45,712 nt of DNA from CALCMJ01 sp964475415 (GTDB lineage Bacteria > Bacteroidota > Bacteroidia > Chitinophagales > Saprospiraceae): positions 1 through 45,712 of the forward strand of contig CAYYWZ010000029.1 in the NCBI GenBank assembly GCA_964475415.1. Direction: 5' to 3'. Positions 1 to 8,208 of this stretch are shown here, piece by piece. The notes below the pieces were generated by a model. The model was not told where the DNA came from. It made no database searches and saw only the letters and a program-made list of their open reading frames with translations. Both the position numbers and the translations under genes were made by a program. Position 1 is the stretch's first letter; every line of letters starts with the position of its first letter.

Positions 1-43
1 TAGTGTTACAGTTTTTATACCATAATCACGTCCGACTAATTAA

Positions 44-424
44 GGGGCTAAAACAGTGATAAATCATGTTTCTGAAGATATAGATAGTCTTTTATTTAGA
101 GTGAATGTCTACGATTATCAAAAAGGTATACCAGGAGAGAAAATATTAAAGGAAAATGTTTTTATCAAATCAATACGAGAAAAAGGAGTTCATAGTGTCG
201 ATTTATCTCTGTTTAATTTAATTCTAGAGCATGATGTTTTATTAACCTAAGAGTGGATAAGAGATGATGATGGAAAGGGTAATACAGGAATTACATTTGA
301 CACTAAGAAGTCAAAGAAATTGAAAGGCATATTTGTTAAAAAATCAAGTATTGGAGAATTTGAAAAGATGGATAAGGTAAAACGAAAACTAAAACCATGT
401 TTCTATTTTATCGGAAAATTATAG
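44..424 (+). pseudogene. Decayed C-terminal remnant of a Bacteroidetes carboxypeptidase-like-domain type protein
   Basis: Reading frame 2 gives a protein-like stretch (about GAKTVINHVSED, then LLFRVNVYDY and VHSVDLSLFN). It runs to TAA at 248-250 and continues in the same frame for 57 more codons to TAG at 422-424. The part after the stop (EWIRDDDGKG, then KKLKGIFVKK and KPCFYFIGKL) reads as the natural end of the same protein, so TAA most likely replaced a TTA leucine codon. Another in-frame TAA at 41-43, and stops in all frames before it, show that the 5' part is also lost or frameshifted. From memory, the stretch resembles the C-terminal region of Bacteroidetes proteins often annotated as carboxypeptidase-like regulatory domain proteins; that family name is tentative. 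A GTG at 56 could open a 64-codon ORF, but I do not think it is a real gene start. Confidence 0.65.
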
Positions 425-597
425 TCGAATAACAAAATCGAATTTCATATTATTCTTAAATACTGATATGGATTGATTTTCCTTGATTTCCGTATCTCTA
501 AGCTCACTGTAGTCATTATAACTGATCAGATCTCTATAAAACTAAGTGATTTACATATTTAAATCAATTATATTATAATAATGTAAATGTGTTGTTT

Positions 598-605
598 TAC
601 TTTTG
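598..605 (+). promoter_or_regulatory. Candidate -7 box for folD
   Basis: TACTTTTG matches the Bacteroidetes TAnnTTTG -7 element exactly and lies 27 bases before the folD GTG. No clear TTTG is present at the -33 position, so only half of the promoter is supported. The rest of 425-597 shows no gene, strong hairpin or RNA gene. Confidence 0.45.
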
Positions 606-632
606 TTGCTTATACAATAAACCAATAAGCCT

Positions 633-1499
633 GTGCAACTATTAGACGGTAAAGCTCTCTCTACAGAAATAAAATCCGAAATAGCTAAAGAAGTAGATCT
701 TCTTAAAGCTGCTGGAAAAAATATACCTCACCTCGCTGCTATACTAGTGGGAGAGAATCCAGCTTCTGAGGCATACGTTCGTAATAAGGTCAAATCTTGC
801 GAGCAGGTAGGATTCGAATCGACGCTCATCCGTAAGGACGAATCTATCACAGAGGAAGAATTATTAGATATCGTAAGAGACCTTAACGAAAATGATGACG
901 TTGATGGATTCATTGTACAACTTCCGTTACCTAGACATATAGATCCTGATAAAGTTACTCTTGCTATAAGTCCTGATAAAGATGTAGATGGATTTCATCC
1001 TTATAATTTTGGAAAGATGGCTCAGGGTTTGGATTGTTATCTGCCAGCCACTCCCTATGGGATTATGCTGATGCTTGAGCGATATAATGTTGATACTACG
1101 GGGAAGCATGTGGTTGTCCTAGGAAGATCTAATATAGTGGGAACGCCTATCAGTATATTGTTGTCTAGAAAAGCATCGCCAGGGAATGCGACTGTGACAT
1201 TGACACATAGTAGAACAAAGAATATAGATGCTGTGCTCAGAAGTGCAGATATCATTATAGCGGCTATAGGTATATCTAATTTCGTCAAAGCTGACATGAT
1301 CAAAGAAGGAGCTGTCATTATAGATGTAGGAATCAATAGGGTGGAGGCCCCGGAACGGAAGAGAGGTTATAGATTAGTCGGTGATGTAGACTTTGAAGAT
1401 GTTTCAGAAAAATGTAGTTTCATAACACCTGTGCCAGGTGGAGTAGGTCCTATGACTGTAACCTCATTATTATTAAATACTCTCAAAGCAGCCAAATAA
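633..1499 (+). CDS. folD: Bifunctional methylenetetrahydrofolate dehydrogenase / methenyltetrahydrofolate cyclohydrolase
   Basis: FolD interconverts 5,10-methylene-, 5,10-methenyl- and 10-formyl-tetrahydrofolate in the cytoplasm, with NADP as usual cofactor, and supplies formyl groups for purine and initiator-tRNA synthesis. The 288 residues are full family length. Visible motifs are YVRNKVKSCE, with the catalytic Tyr and Lys of the N-terminal domain, FIVQLPLPRH, the Rossmann-type GRSNIVGTP segment, and the C-terminal PVPGGVGPMT signature. The start is GTG at 633, since MQLLDGKALS is a normal FolD beginning and no upstream ATG fits. It begins a co-directional group with the DinB-like gene 37 bases downstream. 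folP, a second folate gene, lies far away at 39596. Confidence 0.97.
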   Translation: MQLLDGKALSTEIKSEIAKEVDLLKAAGKNIPHLAAILVGENPASEAYVRNKVKSCEQVGFESTLIRKDESITEEELLDIVRDLNENDDVDGFIVQLPLPRHIDPDKVTLAISPDKDVDGFHPYNFGKMAQGLDCYLPATPYGIMLMLERYNVDTTGKHVVVLGRSNIVGTPISILLSRKASPGNATVTLTHSRTKNIDAVLRSADIIIAAIGISNFVKADMIKEGAVIIDVGINRVEAPERKRGYRLVGDVDFEDVSEKCSFITPVPGGVGPMTVTSLLLNTLKAAK

Positions 1500-1536
1500 C
1501 GATACAATGTTATATATTTAGTATAGAACTCAGCTT

Positions 1537-2046
1537 ATGGACTGTCGAAAAGGAAGTGTTTTAGTTATAAGTCAGATTAATGATATACTCGTTCATCTCA
1601 ATGATGAGCAATATCATACGCCCTTAGCGTTGTTCAACGGTTCTACAATCGGCAAGCATATTAGACATATATATGATTTCTATAATTCTGTAGTCTTAAG
1701 TAAAGATAAAGGTGAACTAGATTACGCGCATAGGGATCGAGATCTAGAAATTGAGATTAATACTGAACGTGCGCATTTTTGTTTCGGCTGTCTTATCGAG
1801 AATATAAACCTATTAGATGAGGATGCCGCTATCGATGTGGTTACAGAATTTGACCTAGATGAATCTACTCTAAGAAAAAGAGTACCATCTTCTATAGGTC
1901 GTGAATTGATGTATGCTTATGATCATGCAGTTCATCACCTTGCTATTGTAAAAATGGGACTGCGTACAGCCTTTCCTGAATTTCCACTAGATGAAAATAT
2001 GGGTGTAGCGCCTTCTACTATTAAACATACGCATAGACAAAACTAG
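1537..2046 (+). CDS. DinB-like four-helix metal-binding protein
   Basis: A 169-residue protein that fits the DinB/YfiT-like putative metalloenzyme fold. His44 lies in GKHIRHIYDF, and His130, His133 and His134 lie in YDHAVHHLAI. Three His in this arrangement usually bind a divalent metal in DinB folds. Family members include thiol-dependent S-transferases, but most have no known reaction and I cannot name a substrate. There is no signal peptide or membrane segment. Its stop overlaps the GTG of prmA by one base (TAGTG at 2044-2048), so the two are probably translationally coupled. The ATG at 1537 is favoured by position, although MDCRKGSVLV is not diagnostic. Confidence 0.75.
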   Translation: MDCRKGSVLVISQINDILVHLNDEQYHTPLALFNGSTIGKHIRHIYDFYNSVVLSKDKGELDYAHRDRDLEIEINTERAHFCFGCLIENINLLDEDAAIDVVTEFDLDESTLRKRVPSSIGRELMYAYDHAVHHLAIVKMGLRTAFPEFPLDENMGVAPSTIKHTHRQN

Positions 2047-2885
2047 TGTCAGCAGATTATATACAGATCAATCTACGAGGAGAAGAGAAGCTCAGAGAGA
2101 TATTATCCGCAGAATTATTTTCTATAGGAATAGATTCTGTATACGAAGCGGAAATGCTACATGCCTACATAAAGAAAGATCTATTCACTGAAAATTTTGA
2201 ATCAGAATTAAAGGAATTATGTAGTAAATACAATTATCAGTATAACTCAGAACCCTTAGCTAATATCAATTGGAATGCTGAGTGGGAAAGAAGTTTCGAG
2301 CCCGTAAGTATAGGAGATTATTGCTTAGTCAAAGCTGCTTTTCATGATGTAAATGAAAGCTTTCAGCATACCATAGAAATAAATCCTAAGATGTCATTTG
2401 GAACTGGTCACCATGAGACCACGTGGCTGATGATAGATTTGATGTCAAAATTAGAGTTGAAGGATAAGAAAGTACTAGACTACGGTTGTGGTACAGGTAT
2501 ACTAGCTATTCTTGCTGAGAAAGAAAAAGCTGCAGCTATAGATGCTATAGATATAGATACCTTCTGTGTAGAGAATTCGGAAGAAAATTTACAAATCAAT
2601 AATTGTAAAAACATAAATATAATACTAGGAGATATAGATATAATAGATGCTGCAGAACAATATGATCTTATTTTAGCAAATATAAATAGGAACGTTCTGC
2701 TTAGCAATGCTAATGCTATCGCCGGACATCTGAAGATAAAAGGTGATTTATTATTGTCTGGAATCTTAGAAGCTGATAAGGGTAAGGTTATAGATAAGTA
2801 TAAGTCAGCTGGTTTTAGTATGCGAGAGCTGAAACAACGAGGGGAGTGGCTTTGTATTTATTTTACAAAATCGACTAATTCCTGA
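2046..2885 (+). CDS. prmA: Ribosomal protein L11 methyltransferase
   Basis: PrmA trimethylates amino groups of ribosomal protein L11 using S-adenosylmethionine. The 279-residue protein has the PrmA-specific FGTGHHETT at residues 118-126, the SAM-binding DYGCGTGILA from residue 145, and the ILANINRNVL segment typical of the catalytic loop. The start is GTG at 2046, overlapping the preceding stop by one base. No separate promoter is visible. Its 3' end overlaps the convergent maf gene by 28 bases (2858-2885). Both C-termini look natural, so the overlap appears genuine. Confidence 0.95.
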   Translation: MSADYIQINLRGEEKLREILSAELFSIGIDSVYEAEMLHAYIKKDLFTENFESELKELCSKYNYQYNSEPLANINWNAEWERSFEPVSIGDYCLVKAAFHDVNESFQHTIEINPKMSFGTGHHETTWLMIDLMSKLELKDKKVLDYGCGTGILAILAEKEKAAAIDAIDIDTFCVENSEENLQINNCKNINIILGDIDIIDAAEQYDLILANINRNVLLSNANAIAGHLKIKGDLLLSGILEADKGKVIDKYKSAGFSMRELKQRGEWLCIYFTKSTNS

Positions 2886-3439
2886 TAGAGAAGTCCCATC
2901 GGTAAGCCCATAATATTACTATAAGATCCCTTAATACTTTTTATTTTACAGATACCTATCCAGTCTTGGATTCCATAAGATCCAGCCTTGTCATAAGGAT
3001 TATATTTAGATATATAATAGTTGATCTCTTCTTCGCTAAAATCATAAAACTCCACAGTAGATAACTCAGAGAATACTCTTTTCTTTTCGCTATTTCTGAG
3101 ACAAACTCCTGTGATAACCTTATGAGAATTTCCCCCAAGCTTTTTAAGCATAGATTGAGCTTCTTCTCTATCTGTTGGTTTTTCTAATATCTTTTTTCTG
3201 TAAATAACGATGGTATCTGCTGTAAGGACTATGATATCTGACTTGAGCTCATCCTTAAGCGCCTCCGCTTTTTTATCCGCAAGGAAAGTAGGGACATCAG
3301 CTGCATTAAGGGAAGCAGGATAAGATTCTTCTACATCTATGTATTTAGAAACGTAAGGAATATGCGCACTATTTAACAAATCTTTCCTTCTAGGAGATTT
3401 AGAAGCAAGTATAAGTGTGTTATTCCCAAGAATGTCCAT
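2858..3439 (-). CDS. maf: Maf family nucleoside triphosphate pyrophosphatase
   Basis: Maf proteins hydrolyse non-canonical or modified nucleoside triphosphates (YhdE type: dTTP/UTP; YceF type: m7GTP) to monophosphates and have been linked to septum arrest. The 193 residues carry LASKSPRRKD at residues 11-20 (the ASxSPRR signature), the central VLTADTIV with Asp75 as candidate catalytic base, and LEKPTDREEA. I cannot tell from sequence alone which substrate class it uses. It is the last gene of the unit purB, YtxH-like, prenyltransferase, maf, starting four bases after the prenyltransferase stop. A Maf gene beside this prenyltransferase is, from memory, a recurring arrangement in Bacteroidetes. 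Confidence 0.93.
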   Translation of the reverse strand: MDILGNNTLILASKSPRRKDLLNSAHIPYVSKYIDVEESYPASLNAADVPTFLADKKAEALKDELKSDIIVLTADTIVIYRKKILEKPTDREEAQSMLKKLGGNSHKVITGVCLRNSEKKRVFSELSTVEFYDFSEEEINYYISKYNPYDKAGSYGIQDWIGICKIKSIKGSYSNIMGLPMGLLYQELVDFVK

Positions 3440-3443
3440 ATGA

Positions 3444-4358
3444 TCAACTAATGTTTATAAAAACTATATAAATAAGACCTAAAGCCATAATTACTTTAAT
3501 GATCTGGCTAGTAAGCCAGTAATCTTTGGTTGTTCTAGATTTATAAAACCAAAGTAAAGAAATTATAGTAGGAATGATGATAAGAATACCAAAAAAATAA
3601 TGAGAACTTGTATTTAATTGTAGAGGGTCAAAGTATAACCACAATATCTCTAATATTAGTAATGTAATTCCATAAAACATGGCTAGATAACGACTTCTAG
3701 GAATACCCAAGCTAATGGGTACTGTATTGTAATTAGCAGCTTTATCACCATCTAAATCTTCTATATCTTTTACAATTTCTCTATATACTGTGATAATAAA
3801 ACCAAAAGTCATATAAGCAATGAGTGTTGTAGAGAGAAAATCTTGTAAGACATTGCTTTTATTTGACATCTGGAAGTAGGCCTCTCTTTCTGCAAACCAT
3901 AAAATACCAGTAACGAAGGCACAGAAAACACCAATAACAAGATTACCAATTAATGGCATTTTTTTAAAATATTTGGAATATAGATAGAGTAAAATTATAG
4001 CTATCGGATTCAGTAAAAATAAAGCTATGTGATCGATAGCTAGAGCAATATATAAAGCTATGATCATACTTAGTAATACAAGAATACTATACCAGTATTT
4101 AGCTTTCTTATCGATAAATCCTTTTTTTACTTTCCCGTTAAATCTATCTGTTTCTTCGTCTATGATATCATTTATGACATAGCCTGAAGCAGCGATCAGT
4201 AACGTATCTATTACTAGTAATAAGAACTGGAAATCAGTCAGAGCGGGAGAGGATCCCGTAGCATAAAATAAAGGTAGAATAACTGCATGCTGCAGTAAAT
4301 ATTGTGTCACAAAAATAAGAAAAAGGTTAACTGGTCGGATACTTTTAAGGAAATACAC
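3444..4358 (-). CDS. UbiA-superfamily prenyltransferase (geranylgeranylglycerol-phosphate geranylgeranyltransferase-like)
   Basis: A membrane prenyltransferase of 304 residues with about eight or nine hydrophobic segments. The first Asp-rich motif is clear at residues 63-74 (NDIIDEETDRFN), and a second lies in IVKDIEDLDGDK. Both bind Mg-diphosphate in the UbiA superfamily. Bacteroidetes homologues are usually annotated as the archaeal-lipid enzyme that adds a second geranylgeranyl group to geranylgeranylglycerol phosphate. That substrate is not proven here; a quinone or other prenyl acceptor is possible. The start is GTG at 4358, giving a normal N-terminus (MYFLKSIRPV). It sits six bases after the YtxH-like gene and four bases before maf. 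Confidence 0.85.
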   Translation of the reverse strand: MYFLKSIRPVNLFLIFVTQYLLQHAVILPLFYATGSSPALTDFQFLLLVIDTLLIAASGYVINDIIDEETDRFNGKVKKGFIDKKAKYWYSILVLLSMIIALYIALAIDHIALFLLNPIAIILLYLYSKYFKKMPLIGNLVIGVFCAFVTGILWFAEREAYFQMSNKSNVLQDFLSTTLIAYMTFGFIITVYREIVKDIEDLDGDKAANYNTVPISLGIPRSRYLAMFYGITLLILEILWLYFDPLQLNTSSHYFFGILIIIPTIISLLWFYKSRTTKDYWLTSQIIKVIMALGLIYIVFINIS

Positions 4359-4364
4359 GTTAGC

Positions 4365-4844
4365 TTATTCTTCTTCTTCTCCGAATATAGTGTCTTCCAC
4401 TTTCTTAGATATATCTTCAGCCGTATCTTCTATCTGCTGCATCGCTTCCTTTCCTGCTTCAGAAACTTTATCCATCGCGTCTTTTCCTACTGTGCTTACT
4501 TTTTCTATTGCTCTTTTGACCTGTGGTTTCTCTTCTATAGATTGTTTACCTTTTTCTATAAGTTGATCAGTCTTTTCTTCTACTTTGTTTGACACATCTT
4601 TTATCTTTTCCTTGATGTTCTGCATTTGGTCAGATTCAGAGAACTCCTCTATTTTGTTGACACCTTTTTGATAAGCAGTGCCAGCTTTTTCTGCGAGATC
4701 TCCAGTTATAGATTTTGCCTTGTCTACAGTAGAAGTGATATATTCCTTTTCTAGAGCCTCATCCATGAAGTCTAATGATTTGCTTACAGACTCATGCGCC
4801 TTTTTCCCGGCAAAACCTAATATTTTCAAAATATTTTTAAACAT
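4365..4844 (-). CDS. YtxH/apolipoprotein-like amphipathic helical protein
   Basis: A 159-residue, highly charged protein of repeating Lys/Glu-rich amphipathic helices (KAKSITGDLAEKAG, IKEKIKDVSNKVEE, KVSTVGKDAMDKV) ending in an acidic tail (FGEEEE). It resembles YtxH-like or apolipoprotein/LEA-type sequences, which attach to membrane surfaces or serve stress protection, but such similarity is mostly compositional. There is a mildly hydrophobic N-terminus (MFKNILKILGFAG) but no true membrane segment or lipobox. It lies between purB (15 bases) and the prenyltransferase (6 bases), so it is surely co-transcribed. A lipid-surface role would suit the neighbour, but that is inference. Confidence 0.6.
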   Translation of the reverse strand: MFKNILKILGFAGKKAHESVSKSLDFMDEALEKEYITSTVDKAKSITGDLAEKAGTAYQKGVNKIEEFSESDQMQNIKEKIKDVSNKVEEKTDQLIEKGKQSIEEKPQVKRAIEKVSTVGKDAMDKVSEAGKEAMQQIEDTAEDISKKVEDTIFGEEEE

Positions 4845-4859
4845 AGACTTTTACTTGTA

Positions 4860-6188
4860 TTAGCTATATCCAATATAGTTAAAAGGACTGATCTTTTGTA
4901 ATTCTTCTTTGATAGATTGAGGCACATCTAGATCTTGTATGAAATCTTGGATTACCGTGTCGTTAATTTTCTGGTTACCTCTAGTTAGTTCTTTTAGTTT
5001 TTCATAGGGCTTAGGATATTGCTCTCTTCGCAGTATGTTTTGTATCGCCTCTGCAACAACTGCCCAATTGTTGTTTAGATCAGACTCTAGTTTGGCTGCA
5101 TTTAAATCTATTTTAGACATTCCCTTTTTGAATGATTTGAAAGCAATAAGTGTATGCGCAATAGGTACGCCTAGATTTCTTAATACAGTACTATCGGTAA
5201 GATCTCTTTGGAGTCTAGATATAGGTAGCTTATCGCTTAGATGCGAAAAGATAGCATTTGCTATACCTAGATTTCCCTCTGCATTTTCGAAATCTATAGG
5301 GTTTACTTTATGTGGCATTGCAGATGAACCTACTTCAGTGGCTATAATTCTTTGTGTAAAGTATTCCATAGATATATAAGTCCAGATATCTCTGCAAAGA
5401 TCGATAAGAATAGTATTGATCCTTCTTATGTTGTCAAAGATTGCTGCTAGGTGATCATAGTGTGCTATCTGTGTTGTATATCTTGATCTTTCTAAGCCTA
5501 AGTACTTAGTTACGAAAGTATCCGAAAATGCTAGCCAATCTTTATCTGGAAAACTAACTTTATGTGCATTGAGATTTCCTGTAGCGCCGCCAAATTTTGC
5601 CTTTATTGGAAGATTTTCCAAAAGAGATAATTGCTGTGTTAGTCTTTCTACATAGACCATGAGTTCCTTGCCTAGGGAGGTAGGAGAGGCAGGCTGACCA
5701 TGCGTTCTAGCTAGCATAGCAACAGTCTTATACAAAGCCGCCTTGTCTTCAATGATAGAAATAATCTCTTGTAGCATAGGATAATATACATCTCTTAGGG
5801 CTTCCTTCAGAGATAAAGGAACAGCTGTATTGTTGATGTCTTGAGAAGTAAGACCAAAATGTATCCATTCTTTTTCTGTTTCTAGATCTAACTCTGATAG
5901 ATTCTCTTTTATATAGTATTCTGTAGCCTTCACATCATGGTTCGTAATAGCTTCTATTTCTTTTATCCTTGCCGCATTTGCCGTAGTAAAAGTAGTATAT
6001 AGTTGTCTGAGTTTTTCTTTTTGTGTTGCATCGAGCTCTACAATATTTTCTTTTTCAGATAAGGCGATGAAGTACTCAACTTCTACCTGCACTCGGTATT
6101 TAAACAAAGCGTATTCGGAAAAGTAAGGACTGAGTTCTTTAGTCTTGTTATTATAACGTCCATCGATAGGTGATATGGCTTCTAGCAT
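4860..6188 (-). CDS. purB: Adenylosuccinate lyase
   Basis: PurB catalyses two steps of purine synthesis: cleavage of SAICAR to AICAR and of adenylosuccinate to AMP, each releasing fumarate. The 442-residue protein has the fumarase/aspartase superfamily signature GSSAMPHKVNPIDFEN around residues 283-300, the flexible loop that carries the catalytic Ser. ARTHGQPASP and the HFGLTSQDIN region supply the His residues expected for the active site. Length and N-terminus (MLEAISPIDG) match the longer E. coli-type PurB. It leads the minus-strand unit running to maf and has its own promoter-like box at 6210-6217. Confidence 0.97.
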   Translation of the reverse strand: MLEAISPIDGRYNNKTKELSPYFSEYALFKYRVQVEVEYFIALSEKENIVELDATQKEKLRQLYTTFTTANAARIKEIEAITNHDVKATEYYIKENLSELDLETEKEWIHFGLTSQDINNTAVPLSLKEALRDVYYPMLQEIISIIEDKAALYKTVAMLARTHGQPASPTSLGKELMVYVERLTQQLSLLENLPIKAKFGGATGNLNAHKVSFPDKDWLAFSDTFVTKYLGLERSRYTTQIAHYDHLAAIFDNIRRINTILIDLCRDIWTYISMEYFTQRIIATEVGSSAMPHKVNPIDFENAEGNLGIANAIFSHLSDKLPISRLQRDLTDSTVLRNLGVPIAHTLIAFKSFKKGMSKIDLNAAKLESDLNNNWAVVAEAIQNILRREQYPKPYEKLKELTRGNQKINDTVIQDFIQDLDVPQSIKEELQKISPFNYIGYS

Positions 6189-6209
6189 GATAAGTTTTTA
6201 ATTTTTGCA

Positions 6210-6217
6210 CAAAGGTA
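6210..6217 (-). promoter_or_regulatory. Candidate -7 box for the purB unit
   Basis: On the minus strand this reads TACCTTTG, an exact TAnnTTTG. It lies about 21 bases before the purB ATG, in the 56-base gap between the LpxL-like gene and purB. No convincing TTTG lies at -33. It suggests that purB starts a new transcript instead of being read only from the upstream ccm-lpxL unit. Confidence 0.5.
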
Positions 6218-6244
6218 GTAATCTTAGCATTTTTTTCTTTGACA

Positions 6245-7120
6245 CTAATAATCGATTTCTCTTTTCCATCTTTTATGAGACCAAAGCCACATCTCTGGAT
6301 GCTTTATTATATTTTCTTCTAGCAGACTCATAAATTTCTGAGTAATATAATGTGGTGATTCTTCACGAGGGTTTTCAGTTATGATGGTTGGAACGAGTCT
6401 GTAATGACCTCTGCTTATCCGTTCACTTGATAAGTAGATGACGGGCGTATCATTTCTTTTTGCAAACTTCTCAGCTCCGTGCAAGCAAAGTGTTTTCTTA
6501 CCAAAAAAAATTACTTCTATTCCATTTTTTGTATCTGTCGGGTGTTGATCTGCTACGTATACAACTACATAGGGCATAAGGTTTTTGTCAAGAAGTTTTC
6601 TTCTGGATTCTTCGAGTCTTATTACCATAGATCCTGTACTAGTTCTTTTCCCATTAGAGTAGCGATCTACATATTTGTTTTTGATGGATTTTACTAGACC
6701 TATAATTTTGTACGGATAACTCAGTGGAAAAACATAAGTGGCCCATTCCCAGTTGCCTAGATGCCCTGCAAGCAGAACCACATTCTTCTGTTCTCTATAC
6801 CATCGATCTATAAAGTCAGGCTTAACCATCTCATATTGTTTCATAATTTTCTTAGGATCTGTAGTAAATCCCTTAAAGGATTCTAGCATGATATCTGCTA
6901 GGTTTATGTAAGCTTTCTGTACGATTCCTTTATACTCTTCTTCGCTTTTATTAGGAAATGCATAGGCTATATTCTTGCGAATTACATCGAGTCTGTACTT
7001 GAACACTCTCTGAAGTAAAAAGGCTACGGTGTTAGAAAAACGGTAGAGTAGGCTTAAGGGTAATAGTCCAATAAGTAAAGTGAAAAATCTAAATACAAGG
7101 TAGGAGATGTAATTGAGCAA
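6245..7120 (-). CDS. LpxL/HtrB-like lysophospholipid/lipid A acyltransferase
   Basis: A 291-residue inner-membrane acyltransferase of the lipid A late-acyltransferase family. In Bacteroidetes these proteins transfer acyl chains to lipid A or to amino lipids; the exact acceptor is not visible here. An N-terminal hydrophobic stretch (residues 5-25) precedes the catalytic HLGNWE at residues 120-125, the H-x4-D/E motif with Glu in the acidic position. Later motifs are VYVADQHP and IEVIFFGKKT. The start is TTG at 7120, two bases after the upstream stop, and gives a normal N-terminus for the family. It is the last gene of the minus-strand run that begins at ccmE. Confidence 0.88.
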   Translation of the reverse strand: MLNYISYLVFRFFTLLIGLLPLSLLYRFSNTVAFLLQRVFKYRLDVIRKNIAYAFPNKSEEEYKGIVQKAYINLADIMLESFKGFTTDPKKIMKQYEMVKPDFIDRWYREQKNVVLLAGHLGNWEWATYVFPLSYPYKIIGLVKSIKNKYVDRYSNGKRTSTGSMVIRLEESRRKLLDKNLMPYVVVYVADQHPTDTKNGIEVIFFGKKTLCLHGAEKFAKRNDTPVIYLSSERISRGHYRLVPTIITENPREESPHYITQKFMSLLEENIIKHPEMWLWSHKRWKREIDY

Positions 7121-7122
7121 GG

Positions 7123-7398
7123 TTATATTATTTCTTCAAATATGGGAGAATCATCTTCTGTCGTTATCATATTTTTATGATTTCCTAGTAGTAAATTATC
7201 GGTTTTTTCTATAGTCTGTAGCATGCTAGGTTCTGCTAGTAAATTAGTAAAATATGACATGCCATTTATAGATTCACTCTCTCTAAATTTGTAAGATTGT
7301 GTAACCATGTTGCCTTCTATTTGTAAGGTATATTTAGCGTTATGATGTAACACAGTAATCTTATAAGTTGGATGTGGTATTTCTCCTATTGTTCTCAT
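7123..7398 (-). CDS. Small conserved-type hypothetical protein
   Basis: A 91-residue protein beginning MRTIGEIPHP, with alternating beta-like segments (YKITVLHHNA, KYTLQIEGNM, TQSYKFRESE) followed by a probable helix. There is no signal peptide, membrane segment or metal motif. Its start overlaps the stop of the DUF2520 gene in ATGA (7395-7398), and it ends two bases before the acyltransferase start, so it is a genuine translated member of the operon. From memory it resembles short unnamed proteins of similar length in Bacteroidetes. No function can be assigned. Confidence 0.7.
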   Translation of the reverse strand: MRTIGEIPHPTYKITVLHHNAKYTLQIEGNMVTQSYKFRESESINGMSYFTNLLAEPSMLQTIEKTDNLLLGNHKNMITTEDDSPIFEEII

Positions 7399-8168
7399 TT
7401 GTATTGATTCTTTATACTTTTAGTTATTGCCTTATATAGAGTCAGTAATTCTTTATGCTTACGCAATGATTTCTTATGTTTTTTGATTGTGGATTTGTCG
7501 TTTCGTCTTGCTGGACCAGTTTGAGATTCTATTAGATTACCAGCGTTTATTTTATTAAATGTTTCTTTTAGAATAGGCAACAGGTAGTCGAGTTGCAATC
7601 CTTTTTCTATCAGGAATTGTTCGCTTAGAGAAGCTAGATGATGTATGAAGTTGTTACTAATAACAGCAGCGAGATGTAGATCGGTTCTTTCCTGATCTGT
7701 TATGCTTGCCACATTGTCGGAAATCCCATTAGCTAAGGTCTGAAGAACGAGCTTGGTTTCAGTATTGTTTCCTGTTGTAAAAATTGGAACATTTTTTAAG
7801 TTAAGCTTTGTATCTTTTTGGAAAGTTTGCAGTGGATAGAGCACACCGTAATTATTTCCCATATTGGACAATACTTCTGAGGACGTAGCTCCTGAAGTAT
7901 GTAAAAGAACCGTATCCTTATCAGTATCTATTTTTAGTGTAGCTATGATATCATCTGGCAGGCTTATAAGTACAACTCGTCCCGTGCCATCTATTTTAGC
8001 AAAATTATCTGTTGGCTCTGCTTTTACTTTCTTGGCTAGTTTTTTCGCATTTTTTATCTTCCTAGAATAGATTTGTGTAATCTCATATCCTAGTTTCTTA
8101 TGCAGGTAGCTTATCAGATGGGTAGCTACATTTCCTGCTCCGATAGATACGATCGATCTTTCTTTCAT
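7395..8168 (-). CDS. DUF2520 / Rossmann-like NAD(P)-binding oxidoreductase
   Basis: A 257-residue protein with an N-terminal dinucleotide-binding motif (VSIGAGNVATHL, Gly10/Gly12/Ala15 in a GxGNVA pattern), then VVLISLPDDI and a TSGATSSEVL segment, as in F420-dependent NADP oxidoreductase-like folds. The C-terminal half (NNFIHHLASL, GPARRNDKST) fits the DUF2520 helical domain with its conserved TGPxxRxD core. It is probably a cytoplasmic reductase or dehydrogenase of unknown substrate, distantly related to pyrroline-5-carboxylate and ketopantoate reductases. It follows ccmF by 40 bases and overlaps the next small gene by four bases. Confidence 0.85.
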   Translation of the reverse strand: MKERSIVSIGAGNVATHLISYLHKKLGYEITQIYSRKIKNAKKLAKKVKAEPTDNFAKIDGTGRVVLISLPDDIIATLKIDTDKDTVLLHTSGATSSEVLSNMGNNYGVLYPLQTFQKDTKLNLKNVPIFTTGNNTETKLVLQTLANGISDNVASITDQERTDLHLAAVISNNFIHHLASLSEQFLIEKGLQLDYLLPILKETFNKINAGNLIESQTGPARRNDKSTIKKHKKSLRKHKELLTLYKAITKSIKNQYK

Positions 8169-8208
8169 GTATGCAAAATAAAGTTTTTCTATGAAATGGT
8201 TACCTTAT

